Assembly: GCF_035503745.1 (NCBI RefSeq)
Contig: NZ_DATJTC010000017.1
Location: 100,407 to 164,406, forward strand
Source: Dyella_B sp035503745
GTDB taxonomy: Bacteria > Pseudomonadota > Gammaproteobacteria > Xanthomonadales > Rhodanobacteraceae
Direction: 5' to 3'
DNA length: 64,000 nt
The position numbers and the translations under genes are program-made. How positions within the stretch are numbered: the stretch's first letter is position 1; each line of letters begins with the position of its first letter. Shown in pieces: positions 18,869-26,873 of this stretch. The notes under the pieces are model-generated. The model searched no databases, had not been told where the DNA came from, and saw only the letters and a program-made list of their open reading frames with translations.

Positions 18869-19747
18869 TTATGTGGCATTGAGTTGGTCGGCATGAAGGC
18901 GAGCAAACTCGCCCACGGACATCGAGCGGCGACCGGTCAGAAGCTCAACGTTGTTGTCGGCGCCGGACATGTGGCCGTGCTGGTAATCGAGCATCGCGCC
19001 GCCGAAGTGCTGTACGACATACGGGGGAAGTCCCATGTCGGTGATCGACGTAACGTATTCGGCGATGGCGATGTCCTGAAACACGATCTTGCGGCCGAGC
19101 GCCTCGGAGAGTTCGACGGCCATTTGCTCGTGATCCATTTCTACCGGACCGGACAGCGGAATCGTTTTACCGATGTGGTCGTCCGGATTCTTAAGAAGTG
19201 CCGCGATGGCGCGGCCTTGATCGGCGACAGCGATGGGTGAATGGCGGCCCTTGCCAGCGGGCAGACGAAGAATGCCGTGTTGCAGGTATGGCAACTGCCA
19301 GGGATAAAGCAACCATTCGAGGAAGAACGTGGGACGAAGATGGATGACCGGCACGCCCGACCAGTTGAACACCTGTTCGGAAATGTACGTGTCGCGGCAG
19401 GAGTCGCTGGTCGATTCGCGGTTGGCCGAACGCTGCGACAGATTGATGACGGCCTTGACGCCGGCTTCCTTCGCAGCTTGTGCGAAGTTGACCGTTGCGG
19501 CGATGAGACCTGGTGCAACCGGATAGACGAAGTAAGCAGCATCCACACCCTGCATGGCATCGCGCAGTGAATTGACGTTGTTGAAATCTCCCGCCACGAT
19601 CTGGGCACCCAGCGCCTGAAGCGCGGTGGCGCGCTCGTCGATCGAGCGGACCATGGCTCGGACTTGGAGACCCAGCGCGATGGACTCGCGAACGGCGGCA
19701 CTGCCGGTATCGCCGGTGGCTCCTGAAATAAGAACTTTCTTGGACAT
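18869..19747 (-). CDS. NmrA-like NAD(P)-binding protein (paralogue A)
   Basis: 292 residues, atypical SDR. The nucleotide-binding GATGDTGSA is at residues 8-16, but the YxxxK catalytic pair is absent, as in NmrA/azoreductase-type quinone reductase relatives. AGDFNNVNSLRDAM and LRPTFFLEWLL are shared with the second copy at 21518-22399. GAGG lies upstream of the ATG. It heads the operon NmrA-like, SDR, isomerase-like, and is divergent from a LysR regulator that probably controls it. Confidence 0.8.
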   Translation of the reverse strand: MSKKVLISGATGDTGSAAVRESIALGLQVRAMVRSIDERATALQALGAQIVAGDFNNVNSLRDAMQGVDAAYFVYPVAPGLIAATVNFAQAAKEAGVKAVINLSQRSANRESTSDSCRDTYISEQVFNWSGVPVIHLRPTFFLEWLLYPWQLPYLQHGILRLPAGKGRHSPIAVADQGRAIAALLKNPDDHIGKTIPLSGPVEMDHEQMAVELSEALGRKIVFQDIAIAEYVTSITDMGLPPYVVQHFGGAMLDYQHGHMSGADNNVELLTGRRSMSVGEFARLHADQLNAT

Positions 19748-20053
19748 GACGGTAATCCTCGGGGTGAAGTAAGGGATGGCTTGGAGCCTTCGGCGGAGCG
19801 CTTCATGTGCTGCGTTTGCGTTCCGACAAGCTCACTATCGCGCCGGCTCCTGGGGGCCGGTAGCCTTCCATTTTTGCTATCACTTATCCGCAATCCGCAT
19901 GGATCTTGGCCGAGGTGGCGTCATCCAAAACCACCGATCGGAGGCACTAAATCATCGAACCTGGCAGCCTGCGTTCTACGTTAAGATCCTGTCATAGATC
20001 GGTGCGACGCCTGGCGGGTACCGAATGTCATAACCTTCCAGGGTGAAGCGGGC
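19748..20053. promoter_or_regulatory. Divergent promoter region, NmrA operon versus lysR
   Basis: 306 bases between divergent start codons, the standard place for LysR-type operator sites. An imperfect inverted repeat around 19985-20002 (GATCCTGTCATAGATC) is a candidate, but no clear T-N11-A box could be chosen with confidence. No open frame of interest. Confidence 0.35.
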
Positions 20054-20962
20054 ATGGCTGTCAAGGACATTCTTACACTCAGGCTTTACACGCGCGTCGC
20101 GCACCTGGGTAGCTTTTCCGCCGCGGCGCGCGAGTGCGGAATGTCTCAGTCGCAGGTGTCGCGAATGATTGCTGATCTTGAAGCCGCTCTTGGTGCACGG
20201 CTCCTGTCGCGCACGACGCGCGCTGTCGTGTTAACGGAAGCGGGTGCGGAGTTCCTGGTGCGTATGGAACCCATCCTTGCCGCCATGGACGATGCGGAAA
20301 ACAGCGTTCGAGAGACGGGTGAACTACGCGGCTTGTTACGTGTAAGCATGCCTTCGACGATGGCATCGAGAGTCGTACTACCTCGCTTATGGCGCTTCAC
20401 AGAAGCGCATCCGCTTTTGCAAGTCGAAATTATTCTGGAAGACAAGCTCCAGGACATGGTTCGCGAAGCCATTGATGTCGGCATGCGCGTCGGTAATTTG
20501 CCGGATTCTGCGGGCACCGCTCGACTCGTCGGCCACATGCGGCGGGTCATCGTTGCGTCCCCTACCTATCTGGACCGTCACGGCACTCCACAAACGCCTG
20601 AAGAAATTCTTTCTCATCGCATCGTCGGTGGCCCGGCAAGTCCGGCGTCCTGGCAGTTCGAGCAAGACGGGACAACGAGCGCCATCTCACCACGTCCGAA
20701 TGTCGTGACGAACGATACGGCCGGTGCCATCGCGGCGGCTGCGGCAGGATTGGGTATTACCTCGACGATGTCCTGGGCGTGTCGCGAGGAATTGAATCGC
20801 GGCGAGCTGGTGGCACTGCTTGCTGGATGGAAGACGCCCATACTTCCCGTGCACGCTTATTTTCCACTTGGTCGTGCGACGCGGTTACCGGCGCGAGCGT
20901 TTGTGGATTACATCGCAAACGAGCTTGGCGAGCTAGATGAATTGCGAAAGGCAGAGGGCTGA
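20054..20962 (+). CDS. LysR-family transcriptional regulator
   Basis: 302 residues, the normal family length. The N-terminal winged helix-turn-helix is visible at residues about 18-60 (FSAAARECGMSQSQVSRMIADLE, split here by the family pattern). A periplasmic-binding-like effector domain follows from residue about 90. It is divergent from the NmrA-like/SDR/isomerase operon and is the likely regulator of it; the inducer is unknown, perhaps an electrophile or quinone given the target enzymes. Confidence 0.9.
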   Translation: MAVKDILTLRLYTRVAHLGSFSAAARECGMSQSQVSRMIADLEAALGARLLSRTTRAVVLTEAGAEFLVRMEPILAAMDDAENSVRETGELRGLLRVSMPSTMASRVVLPRLWRFTEAHPLLQVEIILEDKLQDMVREAIDVGMRVGNLPDSAGTARLVGHMRRVIVASPTYLDRHGTPQTPEEILSHRIVGGPASPASWQFEQDGTTSAISPRPNVVTNDTAGAIAAAAAGLGITSTMSWACREELNRGELVALLAGWKTPILPVHAYFPLGRATRLPARAFVDYIANELGELDELRKAEG

Positions 20963-21008
20963 TTGTTTGCCGATGCCCTTCTGTGTTGACGAGCGCGTTA
21001 TAGGCTCA

Positions 21009-21467
21009 TCAGTCAGAAGACGCGGCTAACTTATCGCCAACCTTGACGTGCGCAAGACTACTACGTAGAACGCCAACGCTCTTCGTCCCATTCATTTTTT
21101 CAAAGTGCCGTTGTGCTTCTTGCCAAAGCGGTGCTGCTCGTTCAAAAAGCACCTTGCCTTCAGGCGTGAGCTCAACAATGCGGCTACGGCCATCGGTCGG
21201 CGATGGCTGGACGCGCACATAGCCGTCACGCTCCAAGAAGCCAACCATCTTTCCCATCGCCGTCCGCTCAACGTCGAGACGTTCGGCGAGACCGTTGACC
21301 GTTGTGCTTTGTTGTTCGTTCAACGTCGCCAGGAGGAGAAATTGCGTGATCTTCAGCCCAGTGGGCTGAAGATGCGCATCGTAGAGGCGCGAGATCTGTC
21401 GGGCGGCCTTTCGCGTGGCGAAACAATGGCATTGATCAACGCCAACAGCTTGGTTGCCCGACAGCAT
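21009..21467 (-). CDS. MarR-family transcriptional regulator
   Basis: 152 residues. The winged-helix core is clear: FLLLATLNEQQSTTVNGLAE, then VERTAMGKMVGFLERDGYV and the wing PSPTDGRSRIVELT. The ATG at 21467 is preferred because AGGAG lies eight bases upstream; the ATG seven codons earlier has none. It follows the second NmrA-like gene by 50 bases and is probably cotranscribed and autoregulated through the palindrome at 22446-22469. Cys residues at the N-terminus (CHC) could serve redox sensing, but this is inference. Confidence 0.85.
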   Translation of the reverse strand: MLSGNQAVGVDQCHCFATRKAARQISRLYDAHLQPTGLKITQFLLLATLNEQQSTTVNGLAERLDVERTAMGKMVGFLERDGYVRVQPSPTDGRSRIVELTPEGKVLFERAAPLWQEAQRHFEKMNGTKSVGVLRSSLAHVKVGDKLAASSD

Positions 21468-21517
21468 TTCACACTCTCCTCGATCCATATAATCAGCTTT
21501 AGTGCTTGACGCACCCT

Positions 21518-22399
21518 TCAGACGAACGCAGTCCGGTTCTTTTCGATGAACTGGGTAACCGAAAGCGCCGGTGTGCCAGTAATCTTTTCGATCACGTCAT
21601 TAGTGCCTTGGAAAATACCTTCCCTATAGTTCTGCGCAACCTCAACAAGATGCTGCACAAGGAACGTGGGGAACTTATACAGGTTTTCCATTTTTTCCTT
21701 GAATTCGTCGATGGACGCTGGGGCATACTCGATCTTTGCACCGAGAACATCACTCATGGCCGCCGCAATCTCGGTATGGTTCATTTCGACCGGACCGTGC
21801 AAGGTGTAGACCTTGCCGCCGTGTTCTGCCGGCTTGGCCAAGATATGCGCGATGACGCGGCCTTGGTCGTCGGCACTGATCGGAGCGTGACGTCCATTTT
21901 CAAACGGGAACTCGATCCTTTTCTTGGCCCAGATTTCCTTTGCGAAGTGCGGATACACAAGCCAGTCGGCGAAGAACGTGGGGCGCAGGTGTGTCGTAGG
22001 GACGCCTGACCCATCGAAAACGCGCTCGGAGACCCAATGGTCTTGTGCCGCATGACTTGTTGATTCTCGGCGCGCCGAGATTTGCGACATATTCACGATG
22101 GCGCTGACGCCAGCCTCTTTCGCAGCCTGCGCGTAATAGGCAGCAGCGCTGATGATCCCCGGTGCGATCGGATGGAGGAAATAGGCAGAACCGACCCCTT
22201 CCATGGCCGCACGGATATGGTCGATGTCGGTGAAGTCACCCACGGCGGTCTCCACACCGCGTGCTCGAAGCGCAGCCGCGCGCACATCATCTGAGCGCAC
22301 GTAAGCTCTTACACGCTTGCCCAGGCGCAATAGTTCGTCGATGGCCGCGCCACCGGTACGGCCGGTTGCTCCGCTGACAAGAATGACCGAATTGTTCAT
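21518..22399 (-). CDS. NmrA-like NAD(P)-binding protein (paralogue B)
   Basis: 293 residues, same architecture as paralogue A: GATGRTGGA at residues 10-18, VGDFTDIDHIRAAM, and LRPTFFADWLV. The N-terminal halves of the two proteins align almost without gaps, so they are duplicates or close homologues. No classical SDR catalytic pair. It is the first gene of a minus-strand operon with the MarR regulator. The upstream region holds two overlapping promoter/operator units (22417-22473). Confidence 0.8.
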   Translation of the reverse strand: MNNSVILVSGATGRTGGAAIDELLRLGKRVRAYVRSDDVRAAALRARGVETAVGDFTDIDHIRAAMEGVGSAYFLHPIAPGIISAAAYYAQAAKEAGVSAIVNMSQISARRESTSHAAQDHWVSERVFDGSGVPTTHLRPTFFADWLVYPHFAKEIWAKKRIEFPFENGRHAPISADDQGRVIAHILAKPAEHGGKVYTLHGPVEMNHTEIAAAMSDVLGAKIEYAPASIDEFKEKMENLYKFPTFLVQHLVEVAQNYREGIFQGTNDVIEKITGTPALSVTQFIEKNRTAFV

Positions 22400-22416
22400 G
22401 ACTGGATCCTCTCAGA

Positions 22417-22473
22417 AATATAAGAGCATATGCCCGTAATGGCAAATATAAGAGCATATGCTCTTATATGCAA
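22417..22473 (-). promoter_or_regulatory. Tandem sigma-70 promoters overlapped by a MarR-type operator
   Basis: On the minus strand, TTGCAT (22468-22473) and TATATT (22445-22450) are 17 bases apart, and TTGCCA (22440-22445) and TATATT (22417-22422) are also 17 apart. The first spacer is filled by a perfect 24-base palindrome at 22446-22469 (half ATATAAGAGCAT). A copy of its ATATAAGAGCATATGC portion lies at 22418-22433 inside the second spacer. This is a textbook arrangement for repression by a dimeric MarR protein. Confidence 0.7.
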
Positions 22474-22813
22474 GAGGTAGATGCCTCAATGGGCTCAAAC
22501 TCCCGCTAGGGCTCAGCGCGGCCTCCGTTTTTGACAGGTTCTTCAACGGCTATCCGGTGCCGCTCATCCTTCGAGAGGGCCGTTGGTGGGCTCGGACACC
22601 AGTCCCCATGAGGGACGCTCCAGCGGGTTCAAAAACCCAGACACTAACTGGAAAGCAATCGTGGCCATGCCGTCTTTGCAGCGGATTGTTAGCCGGACGT
22701 CGAGTCGATAGAGTTGCGCGGAATCAGTCGCTTATCGGCCGCGTTCAGAAAGGCGGCAAGGATGTATAACCGGGCATCATCGTCCGTCTATTAGGTAGTT
22801 AGGCCTTATCCAT
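22474..22813. other. Intergenic stretch, nothing recognised
   Basis: About 340 bases between the NmrA/MarR operon and a small membrane protein gene on the other strand. Open frames here have no domain, no binding site and no codon bias. No repeat or terminator hairpin of note. Confidence 0.4.
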
Positions 22814-23128
22814 ATGATTCTTCCGATGATGGGTCTGTTGTTTGTCGCTTTCGCTGCCGCGCCCCTTGGCGCCGCAATGCTTTACTTCGTGCATCCACGG
22901 CGCCGGCTCCTGCCGCTGGCACTGATTCCAGCTTTGGCCGCGGTTGGTTCGCTTCTTTTCTGCTGGGGTTTAGCTGTCGGTTTAGAACGGTTCTTCGCTT
23001 CGCAGCAGGCCGGCGGCATTGGCTTCTTTGGCGGCTACGTTCTTGGCGGGTTCCGACCCATAACGGACATCCGCATCGCTGAAGGCCCGCTTCCGACCGG
23101 GAGCGGTCGCAGCAAAAGCCCCTTCTAA
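22814..23128 (+). CDS. Small membrane protein, possibly damaged at its C-terminus
   Basis: 104 residues. Two or three hydrophobic helices cover residues 3-25, 35-60 and perhaps 66-80; GGIGFFGGYVLGG would normally continue into another helix, but the sequence turns abruptly hydrophilic (RPITDIRIAEGPLP). This suggests a frameshift near 23050. There is no good ribosome binding site for the ATG at 22814. It lies 22 bases before the next gene. Function unknown. Confidence 0.45.
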   Translation: MILPMMGLLFVAFAAAPLGAAMLYFVHPRRRLLPLALIPALAAVGSLLFCWGLAVGLERFFASQQAGGIGFFGGYVLGGFRPITDIRIAEGPLPTGSGRSKSPF

Positions 23129-23150
23129 ATCACCGATTCGAGCACGCTTT

Positions 23151-23633
23151 ATGACCACTCGGAGTAATGGCAAGCCACAGTCGGAAGGAGCCACCCTGGT
23201 TGTCTCTGCCGGTTTCGTCATCCTTCTTGCGCTGTTCGGCTGGCGCATCTTTCCTGCATGGGACCGCGTCAACAATATGCGGATTACCCTGGTGGTCTTA
23301 CCCGGGATATTGCGTGCCATTAATCTCCCTGCAGACCAGGCACAGACGGCATTGACTGCGCCGGTTCGTGTAGGCCGTGGGGCCGTAAGCGCGGTAGACC
23401 TGGGCATCATCCAGGCTGCCCCGGACGGCGATCACAGCAGGGTATTCTGGAGCCGCCTGCCCCTCGGAGTCTGTGAAGGATTGCAGGTCCACGCACGCGA
23501 AATGTCCACTGATTTCACGGGCCTGATTCTCACGGTACCCGGGCATACGTGGCGCGACGCCAAGGACGTCCTGGTCACGAATTGCAAGTCCTTACCTGCT
23601 GGTTTCACTCTGACGGTGGAGCGAAAAAAATGA
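23151..23633 (+). CDS. Possible type IVb pilin-like protein
   Basis: 160 residues. A short hydrophilic leader ends in SEGA, followed by a hydrophobic helix (TLVVSAGFVILLALFGW). The C-terminal domain has two Cys about 45 residues apart (LGVCEGLQ ... LVTNCKSL) framing FTGLILTV. This order resembles the PilS domain of type IVb pilins, where a Gly/Ala junction is the peptidase site and the Cys pair forms a disulfide. It is shorter than usual and no pilus assembly genes adjoin, so the call is tentative. Confidence 0.45.
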   Translation: MTTRSNGKPQSEGATLVVSAGFVILLALFGWRIFPAWDRVNNMRITLVVLPGILRAINLPADQAQTALTAPVRVGRGAVSAVDLGIIQAAPDGDHSRVFWSRLPLGVCEGLQVHAREMSTDFTGLILTVPGHTWRDAKDVLVTNCKSLPAGFTLTVERKK

Positions 23634-23772
23634 GATTTTGCAGGCTGACCAATCGGAAGTCCGCTTCCGATCCGAAGCAGACGTGGTCTACCGAGTTCAT
23701 CGGATTGTCTACAGAAATCAGCCTACGAACCGGCACTAACCTCTTGATTTAGCGGTAGTCCCGTTCGGGGTT

Positions 23773-23834
23773 GAAAACACCATAGTTTGTAAAGGTCGAA
23801 AACACCAAAGTCTGTGTTTCCCTTACAAACTATG
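23773..23834. repeat. Second patch of CATAGTTTGTA-type repeats
   Basis: GAAAACACCATAGTTTGT (23773-23790) is repeated as GAAAACACCAAAGTCTGT (23798-23815), 25 bases on, with two differences. CATAGTTTGTAA (23781-23792) and TTACAAACTATG (23823-23834) form a perfect 12-base inverted repeat. The same motif occurs at 17491-17629. No gene overlaps. Confidence 0.65.
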
Positions 23835-23886
23835 CGCATCGGAACAAAACACGTGCCCACCAGCGGCAATTAAGCCACGCCCCATT

Positions 23887-23920
23887 TGCACCAATTCTGC
23901 GCATTGTCCATGATGGTGCA
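23887..23920 (+). promoter_or_regulatory. NtrC half-site-like inverted repeat at the ntrB start
   Basis: TGCACCA (23887-23893) and TGGTGCA (23914-23920) are perfect inverted copies of the NtrC half-site, but 20 bases apart rather than the usual 4-5. The second arm touches the ATG of ntrB. It could be an autoregulatory site or a hairpin masking translation initiation; no conventional Shine-Dalgarno sequence is visible. Confidence 0.4.
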
Positions 23921-24958
23921 ATGAGCGAGCTGGGGTTTCAGAGCTGGGCGGAGCAGATGGCGACCGGGTTGGCGGTGGTCGATGGGCGGTTGCGGGTGCG
24001 GTGGATCAACGCGGCGTTGGCGGAGTTGCTGGGGTTGGGGTTGCGGCATGCGCAGGGTCAGTCGCTGGCCGGGTTGTTGCCGGAGGGCGGGGTGGCGGGG
24101 CAGGCGGTGCGCAGCCTGGCCGAGCAGCGGTCGGTGCAGTGCCGTGGCGTGGCGCTCAGTGGTGTGCATGGCGGCGCGCTACGCGTGGATGTGTCGCTGC
24201 AACCCTTGGACGCCGATAGCCTGCTGGTAGAAGTGCATGCGCTGGCCGAAGCCGCGCCGGCGGTGTCGCCCTTGTCGGCGACACTGCGCGGCTTTGCGCA
24301 CGAGGTGAAGAATCCGCTTGCGGGTTTGCGCGGTGCCGCGCAGTTGTTGCAGCGCCGGCTGGATGATGCGGACATGCGCGCGCTCGCCGGGCTGGTGATC
24401 GCTGAGGCGGATCGGTTGGCGACCCTGGCGAACCGGCTGCTGCATCACGACGGCGCGCCGCAGCTGGCCGACGTGAATTTGCATCACCTGCTCGAACGCT
24501 TGAGCGAATTGATTCTGGCCCAAGCATCGCCGCCGCGCCTGCGCCACGATTACGATCCCAGCCTGCCCGATGTGCGCGGCGATGCCGATCGCTTGCAGCA
24601 GGTGATGTTGAACCTCGCGCGCAACGCGATCGAGGCCGGTGCGCGCACACTTACATTGCGCAGTCGCGTGGAGCATGGCGTGCGGCTGGGCGAGCACATG
24701 TTCCGCAGCGCCTTGCGGCTGGATGTGATCGACGACGGCCCCGGCGTGCCGGCCGCCCTGCGCGAGACGTTGTTCGAGCCGCTGGTGTCCGGGCGTGCGG
24801 ATGGCACGGGGCTCGGCCTTGCGCTCTCGCGCGAAATCGCGCACGAGCATGGCGGCGAACTGCGTTATGTCAGCCGCCCCGGCGAAACCGTCTTCTCGCT
24901 TTACCTTCCCTTGCCCCCGCGCACGCCCGCGCCCACCGCAGGACGCTCCGATGGCTAA
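23921..24958 (+). CDS. ntrB: Nitrogen regulation sensor kinase NtrB
   Basis: 345 residues, no membrane segments, as expected of cytosolic NtrB (GlnL). An N-terminal PAS domain spans about residues 10-115. The HisKA dimerisation domain has the phospho-acceptor His in FAHEVKNPL (about 127). The ATPase domain has the N box NLARNAIEAG, the G1 box DDGPGVP and the G2 box GTGLGLALS. It controls phosphorylation of NtrC in response to PII. Its stop overlaps the ntrC start by eight bases. glnA and glnK are not adjacent in this window. Confidence 0.93.
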   Translation: MSELGFQSWAEQMATGLAVVDGRLRVRWINAALAELLGLGLRHAQGQSLAGLLPEGGVAGQAVRSLAEQRSVQCRGVALSGVHGGALRVDVSLQPLDADSLLVEVHALAEAAPAVSPLSATLRGFAHEVKNPLAGLRGAAQLLQRRLDDADMRALAGLVIAEADRLATLANRLLHHDGAPQLADVNLHHLLERLSELILAQASPPRLRHDYDPSLPDVRGDADRLQQVMLNLARNAIEAGARTLTLRSRVEHGVRLGEHMFRSALRLDVIDDGPGVPAALRETLFEPLVSGRADGTGLGLALSREIAHEHGGELRYVSRPGETVFSLYLPLPPRTPAPTAGRSDG

Positions 24959-26348
24959 ACCTTCCGATACCACCGGCATCTGGATCGTCGACGACGATCG
25001 CGGCGTACGCTTCGTGCTGGCCGAAACATTGCGCGACGCGGGGTTGCCGGTGCGTGAATTCGGCGATGCGGCCAGTGTGCGCGAGGCGCTGCGCGAAGCC
25101 ACGCCTGCCTTGCTGATTACCGATGTGCGCATGCCCGGCGAAAGTGGCCTGGCGTTGCTGGAAGAATTGCGCGCGCGCGAGGTCGGGCCGGTGATCGTGA
25201 TGAGCGCCTACACCGACGTGGCCACCACCGCGGCCGCGTATCGTGCCGGTGCGGTGGATTATCTGGCCAAGCCGTTCGATCTCGATCAGGCGCTGGCCGC
25301 TGTGCAACGTGCCCTGGCGGACGTGCCGCACGAGGAAGTGGACGCGACGGCGGTGACGGAACCTTCGCATGCGCTGCTCGGCGAAAGCGCGCCGATGCGG
25401 CAGGTGTTCCGACTGATCGGGCGCGTGGCGGCCAGCGATCTCAACGTGCTGATTACGGGTGAAACCGGCACCGGCAAAGAGTTGGTGGCGCGCGCGCTGC
25501 ATGATGAAAGCGCGCGCCGCGGCAAGGCGTTCGTGGCATTGAATACGGCGGCCATTCCCAGCGAATTGCTGGAGAGCGAGCTGTTCGGCCACGAAGCCGG
25601 CGCGTTTACCGGCGCGACGCGGCGCGTGGCCGGACGTTTCGAACAGGCCGAAGGCGGCACGCTGTTCCTCGACGAAATCGGCGACATGCCGTTGATCCTG
25701 CAGACGCGGTTGTTGCGCGTGCTGGCGGAAGGCGAGTTCTATCGGGTCGGCGGGCGCGAATTGATCCGCTGCAACGTGCGCATCATCGCTGCCACGCATC
25801 AGGATCTGGATGCACGCGTGGCGGCCGGACAGTTTCGCGCCGATCTCAAACATCGCCTGGATGTGGTGCGCATCGAGTTGCCGCCGCTGCGCGAACGGCG
25901 CAGCGATATTCCCTTGCTGGCGCAGCATTTTCTGGCCGGTACCACGCAGGAGTTGAAACTGCCGCCTAAGCGCTTTTCCAAGGCGGCGTTGAAGGCGATC
26001 GCGCAGCGCGATTTCCCGGGCAATGTGCGCGAGTTGGAAAACCTGTGCCGGCGGCTGGCGGTGATCGCCGCCGGCAACGAAATCCTCCCGGCGGACCTTG
26101 GCAGCACCTCGGCACATGTGCAGCGCGGGGACTGGACTGATGCCCTGCGCGACTGGACCGACCGCGCGCTGGCCGATGGCGAGGCGGACATTCACACGCG
26201 TGCACGCGAGACGCTCGACCGCGTGTTGCTGGAAGCGGCGCTGGCTGCCAACGAGGGGCATCGCCAACATGCCGCGACCGCGCTGGGTGTGGGCCGCAAT
26301 ACGTTGACGCGCAAACTGGGCGCGTCGCGCACCCGCCGCAAACCATGA
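24951..26348 (+). CDS. ntrC: Nitrogen regulation response regulator NtrC
   Basis: 465 residues. The receiver domain (residues about 5-120) has the acidic pair in IVDDD and the phospho-acceptor Asp in ITDVRMPG. The sigma-54-interacting AAA+ domain carries Walker A GETGTGKE, the GAFTGA loop that contacts sigma-54, and GTLFLDEIGDMP. A Fis-type helix-turn-helix ends the protein (HAATALGVGRNTLTRKLG). All functional motifs are intact. The ATG at 24951 overlaps the end of ntrB and has AGGA upstream. It activates nitrogen-scavenging genes at sigma-54 promoters. Confidence 0.95.
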   Translation: MAKPSDTTGIWIVDDDRGVRFVLAETLRDAGLPVREFGDAASVREALREATPALLITDVRMPGESGLALLEELRAREVGPVIVMSAYTDVATTAAAYRAGAVDYLAKPFDLDQALAAVQRALADVPHEEVDATAVTEPSHALLGESAPMRQVFRLIGRVAASDLNVLITGETGTGKELVARALHDESARRGKAFVALNTAAIPSELLESELFGHEAGAFTGATRRVAGRFEQAEGGTLFLDEIGDMPLILQTRLLRVLAEGEFYRVGGRELIRCNVRIIAATHQDLDARVAAGQFRADLKHRLDVVRIELPPLRERRSDIPLLAQHFLAGTTQELKLPPKRFSKAALKAIAQRDFPGNVRELENLCRRLAVIAAGNEILPADLGSTSAHVQRGDWTDALRDWTDRALADGEADIHTRARETLDRVLLEAALAANEGHRQHAATALGVGRNTLTRKLGASRTRRKP

Positions 26349-26370
26349 CGATTCAATCGGAGCCTGAGCC

Positions 26371-26823
26371 GTGCCGACCTTGACTATCCGCCCCGCCACG
26401 CGCGGCGACATCGACCACATCGCCGCCTGGAACGCGGCCATGGCGTGGGAAACCGAGCAAAAACACCTGGATTTGGAAGTGCTTACGCCCGGTGTCGCGG
26501 CGGTGTTCGACGAGCCGCGCCGCGGCTTCTACATGGTGGCCGAGCATGACGGGCAGGCGGTGGGCTGCCTGTTGGTGACGTACGAATGGAGCGACTGGCG
26601 CAATGGCGACTTCTGGTGGATCCAGAGCGTGTACGTGGCGCCTCATGCGCGTCGCGGCGGCGTATTTCGCGCGTTGTATGGCGAGGTAGTGCGGCGTGCC
26701 TGGGCGTCGGGCGCGGTGGGTTTGCGCTTGTATGTGGAGACCCAGAACGAGCGTGCGCAACGCACATACCGTGAGCTTGGCATGTCCGAGTGCCATTACC
26801 GAATGTATGAGCAGATGATCTGA
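26371..26823 (+). CDS. GNAT-family N-acetyltransferase
   Basis: 150 residues. The acetyl-CoA-binding motif A is IQSVYVAPHARRGGVFRAL, with the family variant R-x-x-G-x-F in place of Q/RxxGxG/A. Motif B follows as LRLYVETQNERAQRTYRELGM. The start is GTG with GGAG nine bases upstream. It lies 22 bases downstream of ntrC and may be cotranscribed, though a functional link is not evident. Substrate unknown. Confidence 0.88.
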   Translation: MPTLTIRPATRGDIDHIAAWNAAMAWETEQKHLDLEVLTPGVAAVFDEPRRGFYMVAEHDGQAVGCLLVTYEWSDWRNGDFWWIQSVYVAPHARRGGVFRALYGEVVRRAWASGAVGLRLYVETQNERAQRTYRELGMSECHYRMYEQMI

Positions 26824-26873
26824 CGGCCGCGAGCGCTGGGTTTTCCCGCGGAGGGAGAGGGCGCCCTTGTCGC

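Noticed and set aside
22798..22804. GTTAGGC, resembling an integron attC core site ahead of the small genes
   Set aside because: No matching RYYYAAC partner lies 60-140 bases upstream, and no integrase or cassette array is present.
24951..26348. NtrC as the activator of the sigma-54 promoter at 13429-13444
   Set aside because: The palindromes there (TGTCC-N2-GGACA) do not resemble NtrC sites, so linkage in the window is not evidence.
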